Assembly: GCA_044349205.1 (NCBI GenBank)
Contig: JBIKRJ010000087.1
Coordinates: 1 to 9,346, forward strand
Source of the DNA: UBA9547 sp044349205
GTDB lineage: Bacteria > Bacteroidota > Bacteroidia > Cytophagales > UBA9547
Direction: 5' to 3'
Length of the DNA stretch: 9,346 nucleotides
In this document: positions 1 through 7,391 of the stretch, piece after piece
How the letters are laid out: every line of letters begins with the position of its first letter
Position numbering within the stretch: position 1 is the stretch's first letter
Program-made: the position numbers and the translations under genes
The notes under the pieces: generated by a model
Told to the model about the DNA's origin: nothing
Databases searched by the model: none
What the model saw: the letters and a program-made list of their open reading frames with translations, nothing else

Positions 1-1092
1 TGCCGAACTTTGGGCACAAACCATAAAAAGTGTGAATACTGAATAAATACGCAAAATACTGATGTTGAATTCGTACTTATTTCCTAACCATAATTTTAGT
101 ATGTCAATTCCAAAAAAGAAAAGGACAAAACAAGTTGGAATAGCAACTGCAAGATTCAATAACATTAGTTTTTTGTGAAGCCCTGCAATGGCATAATAAT
201 CCTTTCTAATGGCCAAATCCAAAATCTTTGGAAATTTGGTAAAGGTTATCTTTGAAATAATTTTTAAGCAAACGTCGGATAGTCGATACATGACTGCAAA
301 CAAAGCTACATATTCAACACCTTTAAGTTTGGATATGAGCAAGTTATCGCTATAAAAAACAAAAAGTGATACTATGCTAATGATGAAATAATGCCAGCTA
401 GGAGAAAGCAATTTCTTCAATACATCTAAATCAAATTTGGCAAAGTTTACTTTAAATCGAAATACTTTTTTGGAACTATAAAAAGTGGCAAAAAAGAAGG
501 CTGTTGTAAATATAAAATTTGAAACAGCGACCTCAATTATAGAAAAACCTGTGGCTATCAAGGTAATGGACGAAAGGCCGATTGCTATTGTCCTTAGAAT
601 GTCGATAGAGTTTTTTTTGACAATATGATGCGTAGCGATTAGAATATTATCGAAAATACCAGTAATTAAAGTAACCAAAAAAGTTAAAAAGAAGAAGAAA
701 AGGGTAGTTTGGGTAATAGGAACAAATTTTGGATCAATTTTGATAATGTACTCCAATTTCCATTCCAAAAAGATAAAAACTAGAAAAGTGAATGTTGCTA
801 CGCTTAAAAGACTGATAAGTACAGTATTTAAAAGTTTATCGGTGGCTTCCTTGCTTTCTTTTACTTTTGGTACTTCGACAGTTAGTGTACTAAGCATGCC
901 AAAGTTGGAAAGCGAAAAGTACATGATTATGTTGGACATTAAAAGCCAGATGCTGTATTGTTCTTTCCCCAATTTATTGAGCATGAGTGGTGTGAGAAAG
1001 AAAAAAACTACATAATTAACCAACATTAGCAAGTAATTGCTGCTAAGCTGTTTTAGGTATTTAGCGTTTTGGCGGGCTAATTTTTGAATCAT
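1..1092 (-). CDS. Wzx-like polysaccharide flippase, partial (C-terminus beyond left edge)
   Basis: This is an integral inner-membrane protein, most likely an O-antigen/capsule-type lipid-linked oligosaccharide flippase of the MOP superfamily. The frame is open from ATG 1092 to base 1, giving 364 codons and no stop; relatives usually have about 420-500 residues, so one or two helices are missing. Seen: a short basic N-terminus, then strongly hydrophobic helices near residues 20-38, 47-66, 88-109, 128-150, 166-184, 190-204, 234-248 and 310-328. The segment at 248-275 (SDNLLISKLKG, then YVALFAVMYRLSDV) resembles the second-half D-N-x-L-I...G...Y-x-x-x-x-R-L pattern of these flippases. The start is fixed by position: the upstream methyltransferase stop (TAA, 1096-1094) is separated from this ATG by one base, which suggests translational coupling. 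The gene looks more A+T-rich than the rest, as is common in polysaccharide loci. The family assignment rests on topology and motif resemblance; the transported substrate cannot be told. Confidence 0.85.
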   Translation of the reverse strand, partial: MIQKLARQNAKYLKQLSSNYLLMLVNYVVFFFLTPLMLNKLGKEQYSIWLLMSNIIMYFSLSNFGMLSTLTVEVPKVKESKEATDKLLNTVLISLLSVATFTFLVFIFLEWKLEYIIKIDPKFVPITQTTLFFFFLTFLVTLITGIFDNILIATHHIVKKNSIDILRTIAIGLSSITLIATGFSIIEVAVSNFIFTTAFFFATFYSSKKVFRFKVNFAKFDLDVLKKLLSPSWHYFIISIVSLFVFYSDNLLISKLKGVEYVALFAVMYRLSDVCLKIISKITFTKFPKILDLAIRKDYYAIAGLHKKLMLLNLAVAIPTCFVLFFFGIDILKLWLGNKYEFNISILRIYSVFTLFMVCAQSSA

Positions 1093-1093
1093 C

Positions 1094-1852
1094 TTATCCT
1101 TTTTGGGCTAGAATGATGCAATGATATGGGGCTTTGAAATCTTGTGCAATGATTTTTAAACCTACGTATTGTATTAACTCCGCTATGTTTTGGTTATTGA
1201 ACGTATGGTGGTGTAAACAGCGGTTTTGAAAATTGTCTTTTGACCTATTGGTAAATTGAGCTAGTGTACCGGCATGTTTGTCCATTTTTAGGTCGTGATA
1301 CTTCAGTATTTCCTCAAGATGAAACAAGTCTTTTTCATCTGTATTGTTTCTTTCATCTTCCAAAAAATGTTCAAGCGTTGTAAGTGGGCGATTGTGGTCA
1401 AATGTATGGTCTTTGTGAGGTACTATAATTAACAAAAAACCGCGCTTATTTACTACTCTTGTCCATTCTTTTAGCGTTTTTACTGCGTTGGCACAGTGTT
1501 CCAAGCAATGACTGCTTAGTAAAAAATCATACTTTTCGTCCTCAATACCATGCAAATCTGCCGCTTCTCTTATGTATTGATACCCCTTTTTGTTGTCGAA
1601 TTGAAAAGAAATACCTTCTTTGAGCTTACCTTCCCACACAGTGGAATTGCTGAAATTACAATTGTCGAGGTGGAAAATGTGAGGATAAATTGGTAAAATA
1701 CCATTGGAGGTAAAAGCACTGCTAGGCCCGCCAATTTCTAAGCCCGATTTGCCTTTTAATGCGTTAATATAAGTCTGTCTGTTTTTTACTTTACCTATCA
1801 GTAGCTTTCTAAGCGTATTAGATGCTTTGCGATAAAAATCAGATAATGTCAT
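1094..1852 (-). CDS. SAM-dependent methyltransferase, surface-polysaccharide type
   Basis: This is a soluble class I (Rossmann-fold) methyltransferase of 252 residues, probably acting on a sugar or glycan intermediate. Residues numbered from ATG 1852: the SAM-binding motif I is LEIGGPS at 38-44. SSHCLEHC at 113-120 follows an acidic strand (YDFLL), as in Methyltransf_11-like proteins. GFLLIIVPHK at 138-147 is the later core strand, and FDHNRP (151-156) and HHHTFNNQNI (214-223) are likely active-site loops. The frame can be extended 14 codons to TTG 1894, but that TTG is the end of a TATATTTG promoter box, so it would lie upstream of the transcript start. ATG 1852 is therefore chosen, with AAGGA 11 bases before it. 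The stop is one base from the flippase ATG, so the two genes probably form one unit. Its substrate is not recognisable from sequence. Confidence 0.85.
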   Translation of the reverse strand: MTLSDFYRKASNTLRKLLIGKVKNRQTYINALKGKSGLEIGGPSSAFTSNGILPIYPHIFHLDNCNFSNSTVWEGKLKEGISFQFDNKKGYQYIREAADLHGIEDEKYDFLLSSHCLEHCANAVKTLKEWTRVVNKRGFLLIIVPHKDHTFDHNRPLTTLEHFLEDERNNTDEKDLFHLEEILKYHDLKMDKHAGTLAQFTNRSKDNFQNRCLHHHTFNNQNIAELIQYVGLKIIAQDFKAPYHCIILAQKG

Positions 1853-1891
1853 TTTGGGGTAATATCCTTTGTGAAGAGAAAGATATTGCCA

Positions 1892-1923
1892 CAAATATAG
1901 GCTGTTTGACGAAGTTAGTCATA
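1892..1923 (-). promoter_or_regulatory. Candidate Bacteroidota promoter for the methyltransferase-flippase unit
   Basis: On the minus strand the -7 box TATATTTG (1899-1892) matches TAnnTTTG exactly. The upstream box is only approximate: TATG (1923-1920), one mismatch from TTTG, with a 20-base spacer. The predicted transcript start is around 1887, about 35 bases before ATG 1852. It lies in the gap after the response-regulator stop codon, where a promoter would be expected. Confidence 0.5.
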
Positions 1924-1928
1924 TTTAA

Positions 1929-2627
1929 TTAGGCCGATAAGGGGTCGAATTTGTAACCGACGCCTTTTACTGTTTTGATGATATCGTCTCCAATTTTTTC
2001 CCGTATTTTACGAATGTGCACATCTACGGTGCGTGCCAGTACATACACATCGGTTCCCCAAATGTTTTGCAATAGTTCGTCGCGATTGAATACTTTGTTG
2101 GGGTTGGTTGCCAAAAAATGCAGTAACTCAAATTCTTTTTTGGGTAGAACTATTTGCTTGTCGTTAATATAGGCAGTATAGCTTTGTTTGTCGATAATGA
2201 GACCGCCTACTTCAATTTTTTTAGCATCTTTTGTGCTTTTTTTGGTTTCTCTGCGCAGTATGGCTCCTATTCGGCTTAGCAGGGCTCTTGGTTTGATAGG
2301 TTTGGTAATGTAATCGTCGGCGCCTGCGTCAAATGCCGCCACTTCAGAATATTCTTCCGAACGGGCAGTGAGGAACAAAATATGGGTATCGGTAAGGGTC
2401 GTGTTTTCACGCAGTAGGCGACAGGTTTCCACTCCATCGATTCCAGGCATCATAATGTCCAACAATACCAGATTGGGTTGAAAAATAGAAGCAATATCTA
2501 GTGCTTTTTGACCATTGTTGGCAATTTTTACTTCGTATCCCTCTTTCTCCAAGTTGTATTGAAGAAGTTCCAAGATGTCGATGTCGTCATCGACAATCAG
2601 AATTTTGTTAGTTTTCGACTTGCTCAT
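1929..2627 (-). CDS. OmpR/PhoB-family response regulator transcription factor
   Basis: This is a two-component DNA-binding regulator of 232 residues, standard length for the family. The receiver domain spans about residues 7-125: acidic pocket D13/D14/D15, phospho-acceptor D57 in LVLLDIMMPG, switch threonine T87 and invariant lysine K109 in DDYITKP. A short linker (126-137) leads to the winged-helix Trans_reg_C domain (138-228), with PKKEFELLHFLATN, then NRDELLQNIWG and the recognition-helix region RTVDVHIRKIREKIG, ending in the wing TVKGVGYKF. All residues needed for phosphorylation are present. No sensor kinase gene lies in the window, so the partner and stimulus are unknown. It follows the TlpA-like gene by 61 bases on the same strand with no recognisable -7 box between, so co-transcription is plausible. 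The family assignment is firm; orthology to a named regulator (PhoP, PhoB or RprY type) is not claimed. Confidence 0.95.
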   Translation of the reverse strand: MSKSKTNKILIVDDDIDILELLQYNLEKEGYEVKIANNGQKALDIASIFQPNLVLLDIMMPGIDGVETCRLLRENTTLTDTHILFLTARSEEYSEVAAFDAGADDYITKPIKPRALLSRIGAILRRETKKSTKDAKKIEVGGLIIDKQSYTAYINDKQIVLPKKEFELLHFLATNPNKVFNRDELLQNIWGTDVYVLARTVDVHIRKIREKIGDDIIKTVKGVGYKFDPLSA

Positions 2628-2688
2628 TTTGGTAGGAGTGTGTGGGTTTTGTGTTTAATTCATTTTTATTCACTCGTAACCACATGAT

Positions 2689-4065
2689 TTATCGTTGGTT
2701 GCCAAGTAATTTTTCTAACATTTCTTCCAATGCGGGGCCTCTAAGGTTACGCGCTACTATTTTACCTTCTTTGTCCAATAAAAATGTGGCGGGAATACCG
2801 GTCACTTGGTAAAGCCTGCTTGCGCTGGTTTCCCAACCTTTCAATTCCGATACATGTGTCCAGGTCAAATTGTCCTTTTTGATAGCGGCAAGCCAGTTTT
2901 CTTTTTTGTTGTCGAGCGAAACGCTAAAAACTGTAAATCCTTTCGACCTGTATTTTTGATAGGCGCGTACCACATTTGGATTTTCCATTCTACAAGGACC
3001 GCACCATGAAGCCCAAAAATCGATAAGTACTACTTTTCCTCTAAAAGATTCTAGTGAAATCATTTTTCCCAAAGTATCAGCCATGGTAATGTTGGGGGCA
3101 ATGTCTCCTACCTCAGCAGCTTCAGGTCTTAGCAACGGCCAAAGCTCTTTGGCATATTTCGATTGTGGGTATTCAGATCGATATTGAATTTTCAATTGTT
3201 TGTTTAGCACCATCTGAAATTGGTTGAACAAGGTTAGCATCGTCATGAAGGCAACTTCACGGTTGGGACTGCCATAAGGCAACTTTAGCAACAATTCGTT
3301 TACACTCGAAGCAAGTATCTGTTCCTGAGGCTGTACATACAATTGAAAATAGGTTTTAACCTTGTTAGAAAGCATATCACCTCGAGTCATTTCAATATCC
3401 GTCAAATCGGATTTGGTGAAATAATTCCCTGCATTGGTGGTGTCGGTATTTATGCTGGTTGATGCGATTTTAGCCACAAAACTTACGGGTGCTTTTTTCT
3501 GTATTTCAACCAGTTTTTTGTTCTTGGCTTTGTTCAAGCTATCGTATCGTAAACGAATGGAGACAATCACTTTCTCATATTCTTTAGGATTACTTTCGGA
3601 TAGTGTGGCACTTTGTTCGTATTGTTTTTGAAGCAAATTTACCTCATTGGCAAAAGTTTGGGACAAGGAAGTGTACTGCTTAAACAATTCATTTTCAATT
3701 GAATTACGAACATTAAGGTTTTTCTGAAACCCTGGCAAAGACGATTCAACTTCAATATCTTCCTCGCCAGCAATTATCGCCACTGAACTATCTTTTGAAA
3801 ACCCTATCCTATACAAACCTCTAGGAACCATTTTCTTTTTGTCGAATTGGAAGTGGCCAGATTGGTTCACATTTGCCGAATCTATTTTCATGACCATGTC
3901 ACCAAAATATTCATATAGAAAGATGTATTTTTTGTCAGCGCTATTTTTTATGCTGCCTTTGATACCTGATGCCAACGAAGCCAAAACTGAAAAAAGAAAC
4001 AATACAAAGAGAAAAACGCTTTTTTTGATCTGAACCATTTTATTAATCGGTTTGAAATTACGCAT
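2689..4065 (-). CDS. Secreted TlpA-like thioredoxin-fold protein with DUF4369-like N-terminus
   Basis: This is a probable periplasmic or envelope thiol-disulfide oxidoreductase of 458 residues, in the architecture common in Bacteroidota. Numbered from ATG 4065: a hydrophobic signal segment at about 16-33 with no lipobox cysteine, so probably not a lipoprotein; a beta-rich DUF4369-like domain at about 34-115; a charged helical middle region at about 120-315; and a C-terminal AhpC/TSA/TlpA thioredoxin fold at about 318-455. The redox motif is W354-C355-G356-P357-C358 and the cis-proline lies in GIPATF (P425), so the catalytic centre is intact. A second ATG at 4038 (residue 10) would give a more compact signal peptide and is an equally reasonable start. 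In the family such proteins are proposed to reduce disulfides in cytochrome maturation or in other envelope proteins; the substrate here is unknown. Its divergent neighbour is the OstA-like gene, and the regulator lies downstream. Confidence 0.93.
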   Translation of the reverse strand: MRNFKPINKMVQIKKSVFLFVLFLFSVLASLASGIKGSIKNSADKKYIFLYEYFGDMVMKIDSANVNQSGHFQFDKKKMVPRGLYRIGFSKDSSVAIIAGEEDIEVESSLPGFQKNLNVRNSIENELFKQYTSLSQTFANEVNLLQKQYEQSATLSESNPKEYEKVIVSIRLRYDSLNKAKNKKLVEIQKKAPVSFVAKIASTSINTDTTNAGNYFTKSDLTDIEMTRGDMLSNKVKTYFQLYVQPQEQILASSVNELLLKLPYGSPNREVAFMTMLTLFNQFQMVLNKQLKIQYRSEYPQSKYAKELWPLLRPEAAEVGDIAPNITMADTLGKMISLESFRGKVVLIDFWASWCGPCRMENPNVVRAYQKYRSKGFTVFSVSLDNKKENWLAAIKKDNLTWTHVSELKGWETSASRLYQVTGIPATFLLDKEGKIVARNLRGPALEEMLEKLLGNQR

Positions 4066-4185
4066 AAATTAAACGCTTATTCATGGCTTCACCAAAATAC
4101 AATCTTGTCGTAATATTGGCTTAACTTCGTTTTTAGTACTGTCTCGCGCACTGATTATTAGCAAATTGTGTCTTTGTGTGTAATG

Positions 4186-4218
4186 TTTCCCACTCTTTAG
4201 TCATTTTGACTAATTTTG
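4186..4218 (+). promoter_or_regulatory. Candidate promoter of the ostA-like gene
   Basis: The -7 box TAATTTTG (4211-4218) is a full match to TAnnTTTG. The upstream box TTTC (4186-4189) has one mismatch to TTTG, with a 21-base spacer. Transcription would start near 4222. The rest of the divergent spacer (4066-4215) shows no perfect -7 box for the leftward TlpA-like gene, only the near-miss TATTTTG on the minus strand around 4094-4100. Confidence 0.5.
4197..4213. promoter_or_regulatory. Perfect inverted repeat (possible operator) over the ostA-like promoter
   Basis: TTAGTCA-TTT-TGACTAA: two 7-base arms with a 3-base centre and no mismatch. The right arm enters the -7 box TAATTTTG (4211-4218). 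A repressor bound here would block polymerase, so an operator is possible. A single half-site TTAGTCA also occurs at 1915-1921, next to the methyltransferase promoter. A 7-base arm can arise by chance in a window this size, so this is suggestive only. Confidence 0.35.
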
Positions 4219-4236
4219 AAAATTGAATTTTCAGTT

Positions 4237-5865
4237 TTGACAAAGAAACCGCTCTATTTCTCGATTCTAATTTTATTCACTTCGCTCTCAGTTTTTGCAC
4301 AAGATCGCATCGAGCTCATTCGTGCCAATGAATTGGAGGGTAGCGTCATAAATGGCCGCAATGTGCGTATTCTGAAAGGTGATGTGGTTATGAAACAGGG
4401 CAATACGCTGGTTTATTGCCAAATCGCAAACCAATATTTTGAACACAACGAAGTGGAAGCTTTTAACCAAGTGCGCATTGTGCAGGGCGATTCTTTTTCG
4501 GTTTCGGGCGACAAGTTGTTTTACAATGGCAACACCAAAATAGCCCAAATACGGGGGCGTGAAGTGGTTTTGAAAGATAACAAAGCCACTTTGTACACCC
4601 AGTTTGTGGACTATGATATGGGAAATAAAACGCTTACCTATTTCAATGGGGGCAGGGTAGTAGATGGCGAAAACATCCTTACGAGCGACAAAGGTTTTTA
4701 TTACTTAAATCAGAAGTTGTTCACTTTCAAGCAAAATGTAGTGTTGAAAAACAGCCAATACATCATGAATTGTGACACATTGTTGTATAGCTCTGAAAAA
4801 CGCATCGCCTATTTTCGCGGCCCTACCAAAATAGTGGGCAAAGACGGTACTTTGTACGCCGAAAAGGGAGAGTATAATACGGTGACGAAGCTATCCAATT
4901 TTCAAGGTCGCTCGCGCATGGACTATAAAGATTATACCATCAGTGCCGATATGCTTTCTTATAACCAGTTCACTGGCAAGGGAATAGGTCGTAGGGGGGT
5001 GGTCATTCAATCTTTTAAAGACAGCACCACTGTGCTAGGCGAACTTGCTTACTACGACAGGAAAAAAGGCTATTCGAAAGTATATGCCAATGCTTTGATG
5101 AAGAATAAATTTGGCGACGATACCTTGTACTTAAAAGCCGATACTTTAATTTCTATAAACGATAGTGTGACGGGAAACCGAAAAGTTTTGGCGTATCACA
5201 ATGTGCGCGTATACCACCGACAAATGCAAGCCAAATGCGACTCGCTGGTGTACAATATGGCCGACTCTCTGCTCTATTTTTATCAAGATCCAGTACTATG
5301 GAGTTCGGGTAGCCAAGTGTTGGCAGATACCATTTGGATACGCATTAAAAAACAGAAAATCAATAAGATGTATCTTCGAAAAAATGCTTTTTTAATTTCT
5401 TTGGACAGCTTGAAAAACTACAACCAAGTGAAAGGTAGAAATATGTTAGCGTATTTCAACGACAGCACTCGCATAGAGCGTATCGATGTGAAAGGCAATG
5501 GCGAAAGTATCTACTTTGCATTGGAAGGCGACACTGCTTTGGTAGGTATGAACAAGGTGTTGTGCAGCGATATGACCGTGCGTTTTGTGGGAAAAAAAGT
5601 AAAAACTATCACCTTTTTGAAAAAACCAGATGCTGTTTTTATACCACCGCAAGAAATTCTTGAACCTGAAAAGAGATTGAAAGGTTTTAGATGGCGAAAA
5701 TCTGAAGAACCCCAACTCGAAAGCGTATTGGCCAAAACAGATTATTCTGGAGTCGAAATACCTCTTGTATTACCCCGCGAAATACTTTCAGAGTCTTTGA
5801 AAACGGTAGAAAAACCGTTGGGCAGAAAAGAAAAAAGACAAAAACGCAAAGGGAATAAGCTTTGA
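4237..5865 (+). CDS. OstA-like (LptA/LptD N-terminal type) LPS-transport protein
   Basis: This is an exported, beta-rich protein of the Bacteroidota OstA-like family, expected to work in the periplasm in moving LPS/lipo-oligosaccharide to the outer membrane. Numbered from TTG 4237 (542 residues): a signal peptide at 1-21 ending LSVFA before Q22, then repeating jelly-roll-type strands from about 25. Examples are ELEGSVINGRNVRILKGDVV, the elements at 78-150, and CDTLLYSSEKRIAYFRGPT near 180-198. The strand pattern (S/A-D-x-L-x-Y ... A-x-x-x-G) continues to about 450, and the protein ends in a lysine/arginine-rich tail. It is too short and lacks the C-terminal barrel expected of full LptD. No ATG exists near the start. 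TTG 4216 is also in frame but is part of the -7 box, so TTG 4237 is preferred; ATT 4222 cannot be excluded. It converges on the permease gene with a 3-base gap. Family is confident; the exact bridge role is inferred. Confidence 0.88.
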   Translation: MTKKPLYFSILILFTSLSVFAQDRIELIRANELEGSVINGRNVRILKGDVVMKQGNTLVYCQIANQYFEHNEVEAFNQVRIVQGDSFSVSGDKLFYNGNTKIAQIRGREVVLKDNKATLYTQFVDYDMGNKTLTYFNGGRVVDGENILTSDKGFYYLNQKLFTFKQNVVLKNSQYIMNCDTLLYSSEKRIAYFRGPTKIVGKDGTLYAEKGEYNTVTKLSNFQGRSRMDYKDYTISADMLSYNQFTGKGIGRRGVVIQSFKDSTTVLGELAYYDRKKGYSKVYANALMKNKFGDDTLYLKADTLISINDSVTGNRKVLAYHNVRVYHRQMQAKCDSLVYNMADSLLYFYQDPVLWSSGSQVLADTIWIRIKKQKINKMYLRKNAFLISLDSLKNYNQVKGRNMLAYFNDSTRIERIDVKGNGESIYFALEGDTALVGMNKVLCSDMTVRFVGKKVKTITFLKKPDAVFIPPQEILEPEKRLKGFRWRKSEEPQLESVLAKTDYSGVEIPLVLPREILSESLKTVEKPLGRKEKRQKRKGNKL

Positions 5866-5868
5866 CAA

Positions 5869-7305
5869 TTATTCAGCGATTGGTTTTCCAAATTTTGCTC
5901 TCAAATCTTTGTAAAAGTTCATAAATGCGATTTTGATGGAATCGCCATCGAAAAGCCGCGAATCGTTTTTGGCTTGAATCAGGAAAGTAACACCGATCGG
6001 CAGCAGGCATATGTTGGCAAGCCACATTCCTGCCCACACAGGCACAATGCTGTGTTTAGCCCATTTCATCCCCAAATTCGTTACAATATAAAAAAGGATA
6101 AAGAAAAATATGCTCACAATCACGGGCACGCCAAGCCCTCCTTTTTTGATGATAGCGCCCAGTGGCGCCCCAATTAAAAACATGATGATACAAGCCAAAG
6201 CTTGGGTATATTTTGTATAAATTTCAATATAATAATGATTGTAGTCTTTTCTCAAATTTTCAATGCGTTCTACGCTCGCTTGACTAAATGAACGAATGTT
6301 TCGGGCGTTGTTCAAAGCGATGCTTGCAAGTCTTTTGTCGCCCCAAGGAATAGTCAAATTTGTCCTTTTGGGAGCATATTGAGCGTCTGTATTGCTCACA
6401 TTGCTTGGTTGTGAAACATAGGTGTAATAAGGTTTGATATTGGAACTGGCTTCCGCGCACATTCTGTTGTATTCTTTGAAAATTGAATCTGCATCGTATT
6501 TTAGTTCTTCTACATTGCGCATTACTCTATTACCTGTAAATAGTTCTTCATTTGTTCTGTTCATTTTGAAAGATTCCAAATTGAAAACCAATGTGCTTTT
6601 GTCGAAACTGTTGCTTACAAACTCGTGACCAAGACGACCATCCTCGCCCACTATTTCGGAGTAGTTTTTCCCTTTGAATAGAGTAAAACGCAAATAGGTA
6701 TCGTCGTTGAAAGTTACCATGTAACCTGAATCGGCTATGGTCACATCGGTATTGCCGTAACCTTGAGAATGGTTGTATATCATAATGCCTTTCAGCGACT
6801 TGCCATCTGGATATTTTTTATTTATCTTGATACTGTAATTGGGTATTCCGTTGTAAAAAGCCCCTTCTTTAAAGTTCAAAGTAGCCTTTTTTTGAGTCAC
6901 ATCGTACAGCAGGCTGTAGGCTTTTAAGTTGGCTTTTGGCACTATGATATCGTTGAAATAAAAAGACCCGATAGCTGTTAAAGAAACAAAAACGAAAATG
7001 GGGACAAGGGTGCGAAGAAGGGAAATTCCAGAGCCTTTGATAGCCGTCAGTTCGCCGTGCTCCCCCAAGTTACCGAAGGTGATGAGGCAAGCCAACAGCA
7101 CTGCCAACGGCAAGGAAACCGGCACCATATTCATCCCGAAATAGAAAAAAAGCTGTGCATACACGTCGAAACCCAAGTTTTTTCCTACCAAATCTGAGAA
7201 ATAACTGAGCATGAATTGCATGAGCAAAACAAAAGTCGAAACAAAAAAAGTTAAGGTAAAAGGGCCTATAAAAGCCTGAAGAATAAGCTTATCTAATTTT
7301 TTCAT
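5869..7305 (-). CDS. LptF/LptG-family LPS export permease (YjgP/YjgQ)
   Basis: This is the membrane subunit of the ABC system that extracts LPS from the inner membrane and passes it to the periplasmic bridge. It has 478 residues, against about 350-365 for proteobacterial LptF/LptG. Layout: helices at about 12-36, 52-78 and 96-118; a large periplasmic jelly-roll-like region from about 122; then helices at about 367-386, 391-413 and 420-443. Family signatures seen are GEHGELTAIKGSGIS (81-95, the cytoplasmic coupling segment facing the LptB ATPase) and IGAPLGAIIKKGGLG (378-392). The extra length sits mainly at about 250-365, between the jelly roll and helix 4, and is predicted mostly helical and polar; it includes a Tyr/Ser/Asn-rich stretch. 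Start ATG 7305 is followed by the usual basic MKKLDKLI. No perfect -7 box is seen upstream; TTAATTTG (minus strand, 7329-7322) has one mismatch. F versus G type cannot be assigned. No lptB is in the window. Confidence 0.93.
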   Translation of the reverse strand: MKKLDKLILQAFIGPFTLTFFVSTFVLLMQFMLSYFSDLVGKNLGFDVYAQLFFYFGMNMVPVSLPLAVLLACLITFGNLGEHGELTAIKGSGISLLRTLVPIFVFVSLTAIGSFYFNDIIVPKANLKAYSLLYDVTQKKATLNFKEGAFYNGIPNYSIKINKKYPDGKSLKGIMIYNHSQGYGNTDVTIADSGYMVTFNDDTYLRFTLFKGKNYSEIVGEDGRLGHEFVSNSFDKSTLVFNLESFKMNRTNEELFTGNRVMRNVEELKYDADSIFKEYNRMCAEASSNIKPYYTYVSQPSNVSNTDAQYAPKRTNLTIPWGDKRLASIALNNARNIRSFSQASVERIENLRKDYNHYYIEIYTKYTQALACIIMFLIGAPLGAIIKKGGLGVPVIVSIFFFILFYIVTNLGMKWAKHSIVPVWAGMWLANICLLPIGVTFLIQAKNDSRLFDGDSIKIAFMNFYKDLRAKFGKPIAE

Positions 7306-7350
7306 GTGGGTATTCGATGCGCAAATTAATTCTTTTCGTGAAAATGCCTT

Positions 7351-7379
7351 TTTGTCAAAGGAAGATTTTGCTACATTTG
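7351..7379 (+). promoter_or_regulatory. Promoter of the tRNA gene
   Basis: TTTG (7351-7354), a 17-base spacer, then TACATTTG (7372-7379): both boxes are full matches to the Bacteroidota housekeeping-sigma consensus. Transcription should start near 7383-7386, just before the mature tRNA 5' end at 7392. This is the clearest promoter in the window. Confidence 0.75.
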
Positions 7380-7391
7380 CAGCCCCAAAAA

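Noticed and set aside
862..869. TACTTTTG, a perfect -7 promoter match on the plus strand
   Set aside because: It lies inside the flippase in antisense with no gene after it; the motif occurs by chance in A+T-rich DNA.
740..1015. 91-codon plus-strand open frame
   Set aside because: It is antisense to the flippase, whose frame is open throughout and has coherent membrane helices; this frame has no family resemblance.
5446..5735. Two minus-strand open frames of 74-89 codons
   Set aside because: They lie inside and antisense to the OstA-like gene; composition and lack of motifs mark them as shadows.
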